DNA of 64,000 nucleotides from Nostoc sp. T09. Lineage in GTDB: Bacteria; Cyanobacteriota; Cyanobacteriia; Cyanobacteriales; Nostocaceae. How positions within the stretch are numbered: position 1 is the stretch's first letter; each line of letters begins with the position of its first letter. Below, piece after piece: positions 8,148 through 16,075 of this stretch. The stretch is taken from NCBI RefSeq assembly GCF_002154695.1, contig NZ_MTAV01000004.1:58813-122812 (forward strand). Reading direction: 5' to 3'. A model generated the notes under the pieces. The model saw only the letters and a program-made list of their open reading frames with translations, ran no database searches and was not told where the DNA came from. Both the position numbers and the translations under genes were made by a program.

Positions 8148-9959
8148 TTAGGAAAGTAGGCGTTGCTGAAATTGAGAAGCTTTGCCAGGATCGGGAATTT
8201 CTGCTGCCAATATTTTTATCAGTTCTTTGCGGGAAATGTTTAGGGAAGATTTGACAGCTTTTTGAACAAGGAAAACAGCGATCGGTCCAATGAATTCGGC
8301 CAAGTCTCGCTCGCATTGGTGTACAAAGCTTTCAGAGATTGCTAGAACATCTGTTGTACCCAATAAATTCATAGGTAGATCTTCTGGCTTTGACTTTACT
8401 TCTGGTTGACTCAAAGATGCGCTTACTAAAGAACTTGATTGCTGCTTAACAGCAATTGTTTCATGAGAAGCAAAGTGAACGGACAATTTATCTATGACTT
8501 CTTGGTAGTTGAAAGCTTGTGGTACTTTTTTTGGATCGGAAATTTCTAATGCTAGTGTTTTTATTAGTTCTGCATGAGAAATATTGGGAGAAGATTGCCG
8601 TACTTTTTGGACTAGGTAATGAGCTATTGGACCAATTAACTCAGCCAACTTTTGCTCACATTGACTGATAAAGCAATCATCGCTAGCTAAATTATCTAAA
8701 TTCTTTTCCGTATTCTTTTCTGTTTCAGGGTTTGATTCCCTAAACAACATTCTTGTGTTTTCTAACTCAGGGTGTTGCCGATCAGCCAAGTTTAACTGCA
8801 AATTATCAACTAACTTTTTGCTGTCAGCAACTTGAGTCGCAACTTGTTTTAATAATGTAGGAGCTATCGTCTCGACAAATTGCAGAAGAGTATTATCCAA
8901 ATGGTTATACTCTTCTGGAGTAAGAACTAACTGTGGCTGAAACTCAGATGGTGAAAGTTTATCACAAATCTCTTCGAGTGGATTTTTATCAGCTATTTTT
9001 AAACTAAAATCTATTCCTAAAGTCTCTTCAACAGGACTTTTATCAACAATTTTTAAATTAAAGTCTTTTGTAGAAGTTAGTTCAACAGGAGTTTTATCAA
9101 GATTTTCTAAACTAGAATCTGTTGTGGAAGTTTTTGTCAGTGGAGTTTTATTAAGATTTTCTAAACTAGAATCTGTTCCGGAAGTTTGTGCAAGTGGAGT
9201 TTTATCAACAATTTTTAAATTTAAATCTTCTTCTGATATTGTTTGTTCCCAAACTGTCCGCTGCTCCAACGGCAGATTAACAGTAATTCGACAGCCATAT
9301 CCTGGCTCAGTGTCAATATTAAAATTACCTTTTAAGGCTAAAACCCGTTCTTGCATTCCTTGGAGTCCAAATCCAGTTTTGTTTTGCAACAGCCTGAATC
9401 CTTTGCCATTGTCTTGAATGGTGAGGCACAAATTGCTGGAAGTGTGACTGAGATTAATCTCGACTTTTGTTGCCCCTGCATATTTACATATATTTGTCAA
9501 TCCTTCTTGAATAATTCTGTAAAGAGTTTTGACTACTTCGGTAGATAAAGAAACAGGTAGGTTAATGCTGGTAGAAGGTAAGATACCTGTAACTTGAGAA
9601 AAATTTTGTACTAAAGAATCGATCAGATCTGTTAATGTCTGCTCTATGGGCGCAATCTCCCGCATACTGCTGACAGATTGGCGAACCTCTTGAATAGCGA
9701 TCGCTCCTAGACGTTGGGCTTCTGCTAAAAACTTTTCAGCTAGGGTGGGGTCAAGATTCCAAAGTTTGTGTGCTGTTTGCAGCTGAATATTGAGAGTTGT
9801 CAGAGCGTTTCCCAAAGAATCATGGATGTCGCGAGCAATACGTTTGCGTTCTTGCAGGGCTGCCAAGTCTTCAATTTGAAGGATATGTTGCAGCATCTGC
9901 TCGCGGGCTATTGATAGATCTATATGATGCTCAGCTACCACGGTGTTCACCCACTGCAA
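8148..9959 (-). CDS. HisKA_3-type sensor histidine kinase with repeated C-terminal domain
   Basis: 603 residues from TTG 9959; GTG codons at 9950 and 9941 are alternatives, and a stop lies 11 codons upstream. The dimerisation box has the phospho-acceptor His46 (Ala-Arg-Asp-Ile-His-Asp-Ser-Leu-Gly). An ATPase domain follows at ~140-235 with Asp-Asn-Gly-Lys-Gly-Phe and Gly-Phe-Gly-Leu-Gln-Gly-Met. After it come five 18-residue repeats, then a helical part, then two copies of a ~50-residue module starting Cys-Glu-x-x-Leu-Ala-Glu and containing Ile-Gly-Pro-Ile-Ala. No sensor domain and no response regulator gene are adjacent; the partner is unknown. It is probably cytosolic. Confidence 0.82.
   Translation of the reverse strand: MQWVNTVVAEHHIDLSIAREQMLQHILQIEDLAALQERKRIARDIHDSLGNALTTLNIQLQTAHKLWNLDPTLAEKFLAEAQRLGAIAIQEVRQSVSSMREIAPIEQTLTDLIDSLVQNFSQVTGILPSTSINLPVSLSTEVVKTLYRIIQEGLTNICKYAGATKVEINLSHTSSNLCLTIQDNGKGFRLLQNKTGFGLQGMQERVLALKGNFNIDTEPGYGCRITVNLPLEQRTVWEQTISEEDLNLKIVDKTPLAQTSGTDSSLENLNKTPLTKTSTTDSSLENLDKTPVELTSTKDFNLKIVDKSPVEETLGIDFSLKIADKNPLEEICDKLSPSEFQPQLVLTPEEYNHLDNTLLQFVETIAPTLLKQVATQVADSKKLVDNLQLNLADRQHPELENTRMLFRESNPETEKNTEKNLDNLASDDCFISQCEQKLAELIGPIAHYLVQKVRQSSPNISHAELIKTLALEISDPKKVPQAFNYQEVIDKLSVHFASHETIAVKQQSSSLVSASLSQPEVKSKPEDLPMNLLGTTDVLAISESFVHQCERDLAEFIGPIAVFLVQKAVKSSLNISRKELIKILAAEIPDPGKASQFQQRLLS
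8962..9231 (-). repeat. Five 54-bp tandem repeats in the kinase linker
   Basis: The block containing GGA(G/C/T)TTTTATCAA recurs at 8980, 9034, 9088, 9142 and 9196, exactly 54 bases apart. Each copy encodes 18 residues of the pattern Asp-x-x-Leu-x-x-x-(Asp/Asn)-Lys-(Thr/Ser/Asn)-Pro-(Leu/Val), forming a spacer after the ATPase domain. Confidence 0.88.
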
Positions 9960-10485
9960 TATTAAATGGTGACAAGCTACATAATTGCATCACTGGCAAC
10001 AGACGATTTTCCTGATTTTACGATTATTATTTATTTGCTGTTACTAAATGCAAGATAAATAGCTAATACTATTATTGAACAATACTTTAAGTAAGTCTGT
10101 GTAAATATTTGTTGCTGAAGCCTGGCAGAAGGCAGATATTGGTATCCAATTTAGCGCAGTCATCATAGGCATCTGCTTGCAGTATCAAACCTGACTAGAT
10201 TAGATACTGCTGCCGACTTCCAAAATAAAGAATGGGAAAGTTATTTTTGCAGATAGAATGTTAACTTTACACCCTGTCTTCTCAAAAACTACAAATTAAA
10301 TGGGTAACAGCTGATTAACCCGTAGATAGAGGATACTGCTAAGTTCTGCATAGAAACTAAATTTAATATGAGTTTGATGAGAATGGTGTACTTAAGAAAT
10401 AATTAAGAATACAACCAGCAAAATAGCTTTATTCAACCTCCATCAAATTCATTTAATTGAAGAAGCATTTTGGAGGATTTGGTTT
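9960..10485. other. Intergenic region, divergent promoters expected
   Basis: 526 bases between the minus-strand kinase and the plus-strand hydrolase. No supported gene, repeat or terminator was seen. It must hold the control region of both genes, but I cannot place promoters with confidence. Confidence 0.45.
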
Positions 10486-11175
10486 GTGCAACCTATATAT
10501 GATGAATCCTTTGAGAGGATAGTCGAGGGCGTTGAAGTCGAACCTCAAAAAGAAGACTATTATCCTGTGAAGTTGATAACTAGTCGAGGTTCAATTCATT
10601 GTCGCTATTATCCTGTAATAAATGCTGAAAAGGCAGTGATTTGGGTTGGCGGTGTAGGCGGTGGCTGGGATACACCTGCACGTGGGCTTTATCCCTTGTT
10701 GTGTGAAAAGCTCAGATCAAACGCGATCGCTTCCTTGAGAGTACGCTACCGCAACCCCACACAGTTAGAGGAAGCTGTTTTAGATGTAATTGCAGGTATT
10801 ACGTATTTACAGGATGAGGGTATAAAAGATTTAGCATTAGTGGGACACTCTCTTGGAGGTGCGGTAGTCATTCAAGCTGCTGCTCAATCCCCAAATGTTT
10901 GTACTATTGTCACCCTTGCGACTCAAGCCTACGGTACAGATTCCGCACCAGAACTAGCAACACGATGCTCGCTTCTGCTACTGCATGGCACGAATGACGA
11001 GGTATTATCACCTGACTGCTCGCAAAATGTTTATCAGCGGGCCCTACAACCCAAGCAGATAATTTTTTATCCAAATGCCAGTCATGGTTTAGATGAAGTT
11101 GCTGATGAAGTTTACCAAGTGGTTCAAGATTGGATTGTTAAACAGTTAAATAGTCTTAATACTAGGTTGCTTTAG
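10486..11175 (+). CDS. Dienelactone-hydrolase-like alpha/beta hydrolase
   Basis: 229 residues from GTG 10486, supported by GGAGG at 10472-10476. The nucleophile elbow Gly-His-Ser-Leu-Gly-Gly is at ~122-127. The acid follows in Leu-His-Gly-Thr-Asn-Asp-Glu-Val at ~166-173 and the His in Ala-Ser-His-Gly-Leu at ~197-201, giving a complete Ser-Asp-His triad. No signal peptide is seen. The short lid-less fold suits small ester substrates, but the substrate is not readable. It is transcribed towards the minus-strand membrane protein at 11204. Confidence 0.82.
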   Translation: MQPIYDESFERIVEGVEVEPQKEDYYPVKLITSRGSIHCRYYPVINAEKAVIWVGGVGGGWDTPARGLYPLLCEKLRSNAIASLRVRYRNPTQLEEAVLDVIAGITYLQDEGIKDLALVGHSLGGAVVIQAAAQSPNVCTIVTLATQAYGTDSAPELATRCSLLLLHGTNDEVLSPDCSQNVYQRALQPKQIIFYPNASHGLDEVADEVYQVVQDWIVKQLNSLNTRLL

Positions 11176-11203
11176 CAATTCACTGGAGAAGACAGCCAAA
11201 ATT

Positions 11204-11734
11204 TTAGATGCGTTTGTCTTGACTGATAGATAAACTCTCTGAGAGTACTGCACCAGAAGCAGCTGTCTTTTCTGGCTGCGTGGAAGGTGATTTCGCTGGT
11301 ATGGCGTTAAATTTGATTTCCCATCCTAAATATTTTTTAATGAACGAATTAGACCATTCGTATGCGCGTTCAAAGGGCCACAGGAGAAACTTCAGAAAAG
11401 CAGATGTGGTTTGTTCGATAGTAGGTTGTTCAACTTCCAGCCACGCCCGAAAATAAGAACCACTTTGAAAAGCAATGCCCCACACCCAGATAATCAAGGC
11501 AATTAATAAGAAAAATAAAAACGATATGAGAGCGATCGCTTGCTTGAACAAATTCCAAGTTTTAGCGGCAGCTTGTTGGTAAATAACTACAGTATCCTTT
11601 TGAGAAATAGTTTCCCATAGTTGTATAGCTTCTTGAATGGGATTGTACTTTATAGGCTGGGAATCCTCACTTTTATAGAGAACTGGAAGGCTACTAACTG
11701 ATTCTTGACTTTGTTTAATCACAGTTTCTTGCAT
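11204..11734 (-). CDS. Small single-pass membrane protein, unknown function
   Basis: 176 residues from ATG 11734; a TTG four codons upstream (11746) is also possible. A single strong membrane segment (Ala-Leu-Ile-Ser-Phe-Leu-Phe-Phe-Leu-Leu-Ile-Ala-Leu-Ile-Ile-Trp) lies at ~67-92, followed by an aromatic-rich amphipathic part with several Trp. The N-terminal ~60 residues are soluble. I do not recognise a family. Confidence 0.65.
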   Translation of the reverse strand: MQETVIKQSQESVSSLPVLYKSEDSQPIKYNPIQEAIQLWETISQKDTVVIYQQAAAKTWNLFKQAIALISFLFFLLIALIIWVWGIAFQSGSYFRAWLEVEQPTIEQTTSAFLKFLLWPFERAYEWSNSFIKKYLGWEIKFNAIPAKSPSTQPEKTAASGAVLSESLSISQDKRI

Positions 11735-12330
11735 AAATTTAGTCAATCTCTTGGTTTGATACCACTACGCTAAATTCGCACTTATCGATTAATGACATTT
11801 GATACTATAGCAATCCGATTTGATTACTAAAATTATTTACTTAGGGAGGGAACAGGGAACGGGGAAGAAGGAATAGAACTGTACTGAGTTTTTTTCAAAA
11901 ATCAAATATGAGTCCTATAGCTGCCCAAAGAGTAGGAAAAACAATCATGTCTAGTCTTGTAAACGCTAAAAATAGAGCCTTATTACTTGAAATAAGCGTC
12001 TTTACTGGCTCTTGCGGCTCAACTATGCTCGTTATTGCCCAACAAATTTAACCTATTATGAGATGACATTCTCAAAAATAGATATTGATACACTAATTAA
12101 AAATTACATATCTTGGCAAGCATTTCTTTTAAGATTTTTTACTTCGGGCATTGCAAGAATACGCATAAGTATAATGATTATTTCTATTCTGCAAGCCTAA
12201 AGCAGATTTGCGTATGCTCTGTCTCTAGAGAATCAGGCGATCGCGTTGTCAAATCTAAAAAAATCAACAAAAGCCATTAAGATTACCACCTAGTGCAATG
12301 AGTCAAATCCCCTAAACTGCATAAATCATA
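11735..12330. other. Intergenic region before the injection-system locus
   Basis: Holds the MITE-like element at 11806-11919 and probably the promoter of the CIS operon, which begins at 12331. A 62-codon frame at 12012-12200 has no ribosome binding site and no recognisable features. A HIP1-like site (GGCGATCGCG) lies near 12238. No other structure was seen. Confidence 0.5.
11806..11919 (+). repeat. MITE-like element, family A, copy 2
   Basis: About 114 bp with imperfect terminal inverted repeats TATAGCAATCCGATTTGA (left) and the complement of TATAGGACTCATATTTGA (right). The interior G-rich segment (GGGAGGGAACAGGGAACGGGG) matches that of the copy at 3094. No coding capacity. Confidence 0.72.
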
Positions 12331-13695
12331 ATGCATTTGCCTGATATTCAAACCCTACAAATAGCACTCGACTACCTAGCTCAAGTAATCCAGTGGCGGA
12401 TGGGCTGTTACTTCAGCGATAACGGCCAGGAATGGGAACCAATGCCCAATCCACCAGATGAATGGATGACCTCACAGACGCCACTACTCGGATTTATTCG
12501 CAAGCACCAATTAGATAATGCTGCGCAACTCACCCTACTCATGGCCTTAGCCCCTTATCTGCAACCCGATTTTTTTGATCGGCTGATTGCGGCTCAGTTG
12601 CCCCAAGCTGGTGATTATCCCGAAATTGGTGGATGGAGAGGCAAAACCCATCGTGGCTTTCTACCGACTGGTGAAACGGTGCTGTTTATTCTGGGTGGTA
12701 ATCAATTTGGCGATACTCCTTCGGAGTCACTTCGTGAACGCCTGCGTCTACAGCAGCTTTTCAGCGTAGAACATCCCTTTTCCCGCGAGGGCGTACTCTA
12801 CCTCGATTCGCCAGCCGAGGGTGAACCCCTGATGAGTGGAAAACTTGTCATGACTCAGGACTACATCGACCTCTTTATTCAAGGTTACTTTTCCCGCCCC
12901 CATTTTAGTACGCGTTTTCCCGCGCAGCACATCACTACTGAAATGGAGTGGGAGGATTTGGTTCTCAATGCCCAAACCTTACAACAAATTCGCGATCTAG
13001 AAGCCTGGATTACCTATGGGCCAACCATTCTCTATGAATGGGGCATGAAAAAGAAACTCAAGCTGGGCTATCGGGCCCTATTTTATGGCCCACCTGGTAC
13101 AGGCAAGACCCTCACAGCCAGTCTTTTGGGCAAATATACTGGCAAAGATGTTTACAAGGTTGACATCTCAATGATGGTGTCAAAATTTATTGGTGAGACC
13201 GAAAAGAACCTAGCTAACCTCTTCGCCCGAGCCGAAAGTAAAGATTGGATTCTTTTCTTCGATGAGGCTGATGCTCTTTTTGGCAAGCGCACCAATGTGC
13301 GTGACGCTCATGATAAATATGCTAATCAAGAAGTAAGCTACCTGCTACAACGGGTAGAAAATTATGACGGGCTGGTAATCCTCTCGTCCAACTTCAAAAG
13401 TAATATTGACGAGGCCTTCATCCGCAGATTTCAATCAATTATTCAATTCCCTATGCCCAACGCCAAAGAACGGTTGCAACTGTGGCAAATGGCGTTTCCA
13501 TCCCAGGTTAGGTTGGCTGATGTCGTAGACTTACCTCAACTTTCAGCTACTTATGAACTGACTGGATCAGACATCATGAATGTGGTGCAGTACTCTTGTC
13601 TGCAAGCATTACAGCAAGGTGATACAGTCATTCATCATGAGGATCTGCTTTACGCTATCAAGCGGGAGTTTAGCAAAGCTGGAAAGATGATGTAA
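12331..13695 (+). CDS. CIS-associated AAA+ ATPase (Pvc15/Afp15-like)
   Basis: 454 residues. The N-terminal ~215 residues are the variable region found in CIS ATPases. The AAA+ core carries Walker A Gly-Pro-Pro-Gly-Thr-Gly-Lys-Thr from residue 253, Walker B Leu-Phe-Phe-Asp-Glu-Ala-Asp with Asp311/Glu312, sensor-1 Ser-Ser-Asn and the arginine finger pair Arg-Arg-Phe. In PVC/Afp-type systems this ATPase is needed for assembly or cargo loading, though its exact step is not settled. It is the first gene of the co-oriented locus and is separated from the next by 562 bases, so it may have its own transcript. Confidence 0.92.
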   Translation: MHLPDIQTLQIALDYLAQVIQWRMGCYFSDNGQEWEPMPNPPDEWMTSQTPLLGFIRKHQLDNAAQLTLLMALAPYLQPDFFDRLIAAQLPQAGDYPEIGGWRGKTHRGFLPTGETVLFILGGNQFGDTPSESLRERLRLQQLFSVEHPFSREGVLYLDSPAEGEPLMSGKLVMTQDYIDLFIQGYFSRPHFSTRFPAQHITTEMEWEDLVLNAQTLQQIRDLEAWITYGPTILYEWGMKKKLKLGYRALFYGPPGTGKTLTASLLGKYTGKDVYKVDISMMVSKFIGETEKNLANLFARAESKDWILFFDEADALFGKRTNVRDAHDKYANQEVSYLLQRVENYDGLVILSSNFKSNIDEAFIRRFQSIIQFPMPNAKERLQLWQMAFPSQVRLADVVDLPQLSATYELTGSDIMNVVQYSCLQALQQGDTVIHHEDLLYAIKREFSKAGKMM

Positions 13696-14257
13696 ATAGC
13701 GATCGCAAACTCCAAAGGCTCTTGAGGAGGGGAAAGGGGGCAGGGGAAGGAAGAAACAACTATGTGGCTATTGACCATTGACTCTTGACTCTTGACCAAG
13801 GACAAATGATTGTCGATCTAACTTGACCCAAAAATATAATTTTGGTATTGTCTTAGATTTTGGTAACAAAACCTAGGGGGTGAAAATACATAGAATACAA
13901 ATAATTATTACATTCAGCGAAAGAAAACTCAAAGAAAAGATATTGTCTTTATTGGGTAATAATACGGTTGTAGATAAAATGGCGGGCTAGATATTTTCAT
14001 TTTTAACTAGTAAAGTCGCAAAATTAGGCTAAAGCCCTATAAAGTTCAAATAAGCTTGCAGACTAGGGAGAACCAATTCAAAAAATACCCAAGTAACTAA
14101 ATCATCTCGGAGCTTTGCCGCAAAAAATTAATGTTGCAACAATTACCTTGATCCGGGCATTTTTTTAGACAAGTGCCCTCAGTTTTTTGTGCCATTACTA
14201 CTTCTGGATATAGATGAAAAAATCTAAGTCTCTGGCTGATTCCTTGAGCGACTTTTT
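13696..14257. other. Intergenic region with G-rich and heptamer repeats
   Basis: Contains a G-rich tract (13723-13757) and a heptamer-type repeat run (TTGACTC/TTGACCA units at 13770-13805), both typical of interspersed repeats in Nostoc-like genomes. The remaining ~450 bases are AT-rich without a supported gene and probably include a promoter for the structural operon at 14258. Confidence 0.55.
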
Positions 14258-14836
14258 ATGATATTTGATGCAATGAGGTTGATACAGATTGGTTTGCAGC
14301 GCTACATCCTAGAGCTTGAGCCAGAACTTGAGCCTGGACAGGTTGTGCTGATAGATAACATTGGCATGGCTGAAGAACTCGGTGGACCAAACAATCAGCT
14401 GAATGGCCATGTGGTGATGAGCTTGGTCAACCTCCAAGAAGAGGCTACCCTCAAAAATGCTAGTCACTATCGCTTGGATAATGGGCGCACTGTTTACCAA
14501 AACCCTCCTGTAAACCTCAATCTATTTATTCTTTTTTCCTCACTACACAATCAGTACGAAACAGCCCTCAGACTGCTTTCGCGGGTGGTGGAGTTTTTTC
14601 AGTCGCAACAGGAAATCTCATTTACCTCTACGCCTGGAAATGGCGGTATCTCGCGCAATGTGCGAGTCATACCAGACCTTTATTCCCTCAGCTTCGAGCA
14701 ACTTAACCAACTATGGGGATCTCTGGGTGGTAAACAAGTACCCTTCGTGATGTATCGTGCCCGCCTGATAGCTATAGAGGCACAAAAACGGCAGGCCGAA
14801 AGCGAAGTCATCTCTGGAGTCTCTATTAATGAGTGA
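14258..14836 (+). CDS. DUF4255 tail-terminator/cap protein (Pvc16-like)
   Basis: 192 residues. The opening (Ile-Phe-Asp-Ala-Met-Arg-Leu-Ile-Gln-Ile-Gly-Leu) and the strand Val-Asn-Leu-Asn-Leu-Phe-Ile-Leu-Phe-Ser followed by Tyr-Glu-Thr-Ala-Leu-Arg-Leu-Leu-Ser are typical of DUF4255. In Afp/PVC particles this protein caps the distal end of tube and sheath. It is the second gene of the locus and is followed after 13 bases by the next gene. Confidence 0.9.
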   Translation: MIFDAMRLIQIGLQRYILELEPELEPGQVVLIDNIGMAEELGGPNNQLNGHVVMSLVNLQEEATLKNASHYRLDNGRTVYQNPPVNLNLFILFSSLHNQYETALRLLSRVVEFFQSQQEISFTSTPGNGGISRNVRVIPDLYSLSFEQLNQLWGSLGGKQVPFVMYRARLIAIEAQKRQAESEVISGVSINE

Positions 14837-14849
14837 GGAGTAACCAGTC

Positions 14850-16049
14850 ATGAAAGTTTTATATAAAAAAATCCTCGATCTAGAGATTTGGCACGACTAT
14901 TATCTAGGCCAGCCCAATCCACCTAAACCACCACCAACTGGTTATGACATCTCCGATATGTTGGCTCTGGTGCCCACCCCAGAATGTCTGCGGGTACTGC
15001 GAAATCTCCGTTGGCTCTTTCGTCCACAGCCACGAGGAGCAAGTATCTTTGCCCATGTAGAACAAGCATCGTCGGGTGATTTTGCGACTTTACTACCAGT
15101 TAATCGACCTGAGCAACTGACATTCTGGCTGATAGTGCGCGATCGCTATTTTGCCAATTTCACGAATCTGCCTCTAACTACGAACCGCCATCAAATTTAT
15201 TATTTCTCGAACCTCTCGCTTAATCAGGGTCATGCTTTATTCTTGACTCAACCCTTGCCAAATTACGCTGCCAACAGCGAATATCATCTAGGACAATTAG
15301 TCCATCACGATGGCAAAACTCTAGAAGCGTTGCTTTACCAGGCTTCTGCCAGTAAGAACCCGAACGCCAATGATTGGGATATCTTGCCTAATAGTCAATA
15401 TGTCTCAGAACTAGACAGGTTACCTCAACAGGGACTTTCCCGAATATATACGATTCCTAAAGCTAACCCTGGTGATATCTGGCGTTTAACTTTAGTCAAT
15501 GTGCATGAGCAGGAAACCTTTGTTTTGGATGTCACAACTCCAATTACTCATACTCCTGGTGATGCGATCGCTTGTAGCTTAAATTTTTCTGGACAAATCC
15601 CCGGTTGCTACAAGCTATGCCTAAATAATATCCAAGTTGATCGGTTTGTTCTGTGTGACCCTATTGCTTCCAAAGATGCATTTGCTCTGGTCGAAATCGT
15701 TCTGAATCAGAGCCTAGTTCCATCAGCTTTCTCCCTCTTGCAACCTCAGGATGGAAACACCCTAATTAAACCAAAAACTTATGTTATTCGCTGCAAAAAT
15801 CGGGCAACTCGCTGGCGCTATCGCTACGAAAAACCTCATGGCTTCAGTGCCGCCAGTCTACCTAACTTTGAATTAATAGATGCCAAAACTTATGCCACCA
15901 AAAGGCCCCTAGGTCTGCGTTTGCAACCAGATAGTTTACTCACCGATGGTAAAGACCAGCTGCTACCAGCTCCTGCGATCGCGCTGATCAAGCCCGAAAC
16001 TGATACTCAGGCGCACGTCACCACCATCTTTTCTGATATTCACCTGTAA
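14850..16049 (+). CDS. CIS-locus protein of unknown function
   Basis: 399 residues from ATG 14850 with GAGGAG upstream (14835-14840). No domain is recognised. The first ~100 residues are Pro- and Trp-rich, the middle contains several predicted beta-strands, and the end includes Tyr-Val-Ile-Arg-Cys-Lys-Asn-Arg-Ala-Thr-Arg-Trp-Arg-Tyr-Arg-Tyr. No signal peptide or membrane segment. Its position between the cap and sheath genes, in the same operon with short gaps, makes a structural or assembly role in the injector likely. Confidence 0.8.
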   Translation: MKVLYKKILDLEIWHDYYLGQPNPPKPPPTGYDISDMLALVPTPECLRVLRNLRWLFRPQPRGASIFAHVEQASSGDFATLLPVNRPEQLTFWLIVRDRYFANFTNLPLTTNRHQIYYFSNLSLNQGHALFLTQPLPNYAANSEYHLGQLVHHDGKTLEALLYQASASKNPNANDWDILPNSQYVSELDRLPQQGLSRIYTIPKANPGDIWRLTLVNVHEQETFVLDVTTPITHTPGDAIACSLNFSGQIPGCYKLCLNNIQVDRFVLCDPIASKDAFALVEIVLNQSLVPSAFSLLQPQDGNTLIKPKTYVIRCKNRATRWRYRYEKPHGFSAASLPNFELIDAKTYATKRPLGLRLQPDSLLTDGKDQLLPAPAIALIKPETDTQAHVTTIFSDIHL

Positions 16050-16075
16050 CGTACCAGCTATTACACACAAGAATT

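Noticed and set aside
12012..12200. 62-codon frame before the CIS locus
   Set aside because: No ribosome binding site, no recognisable sequence, lies in an AT-rich spacer next to a MITE-like element.
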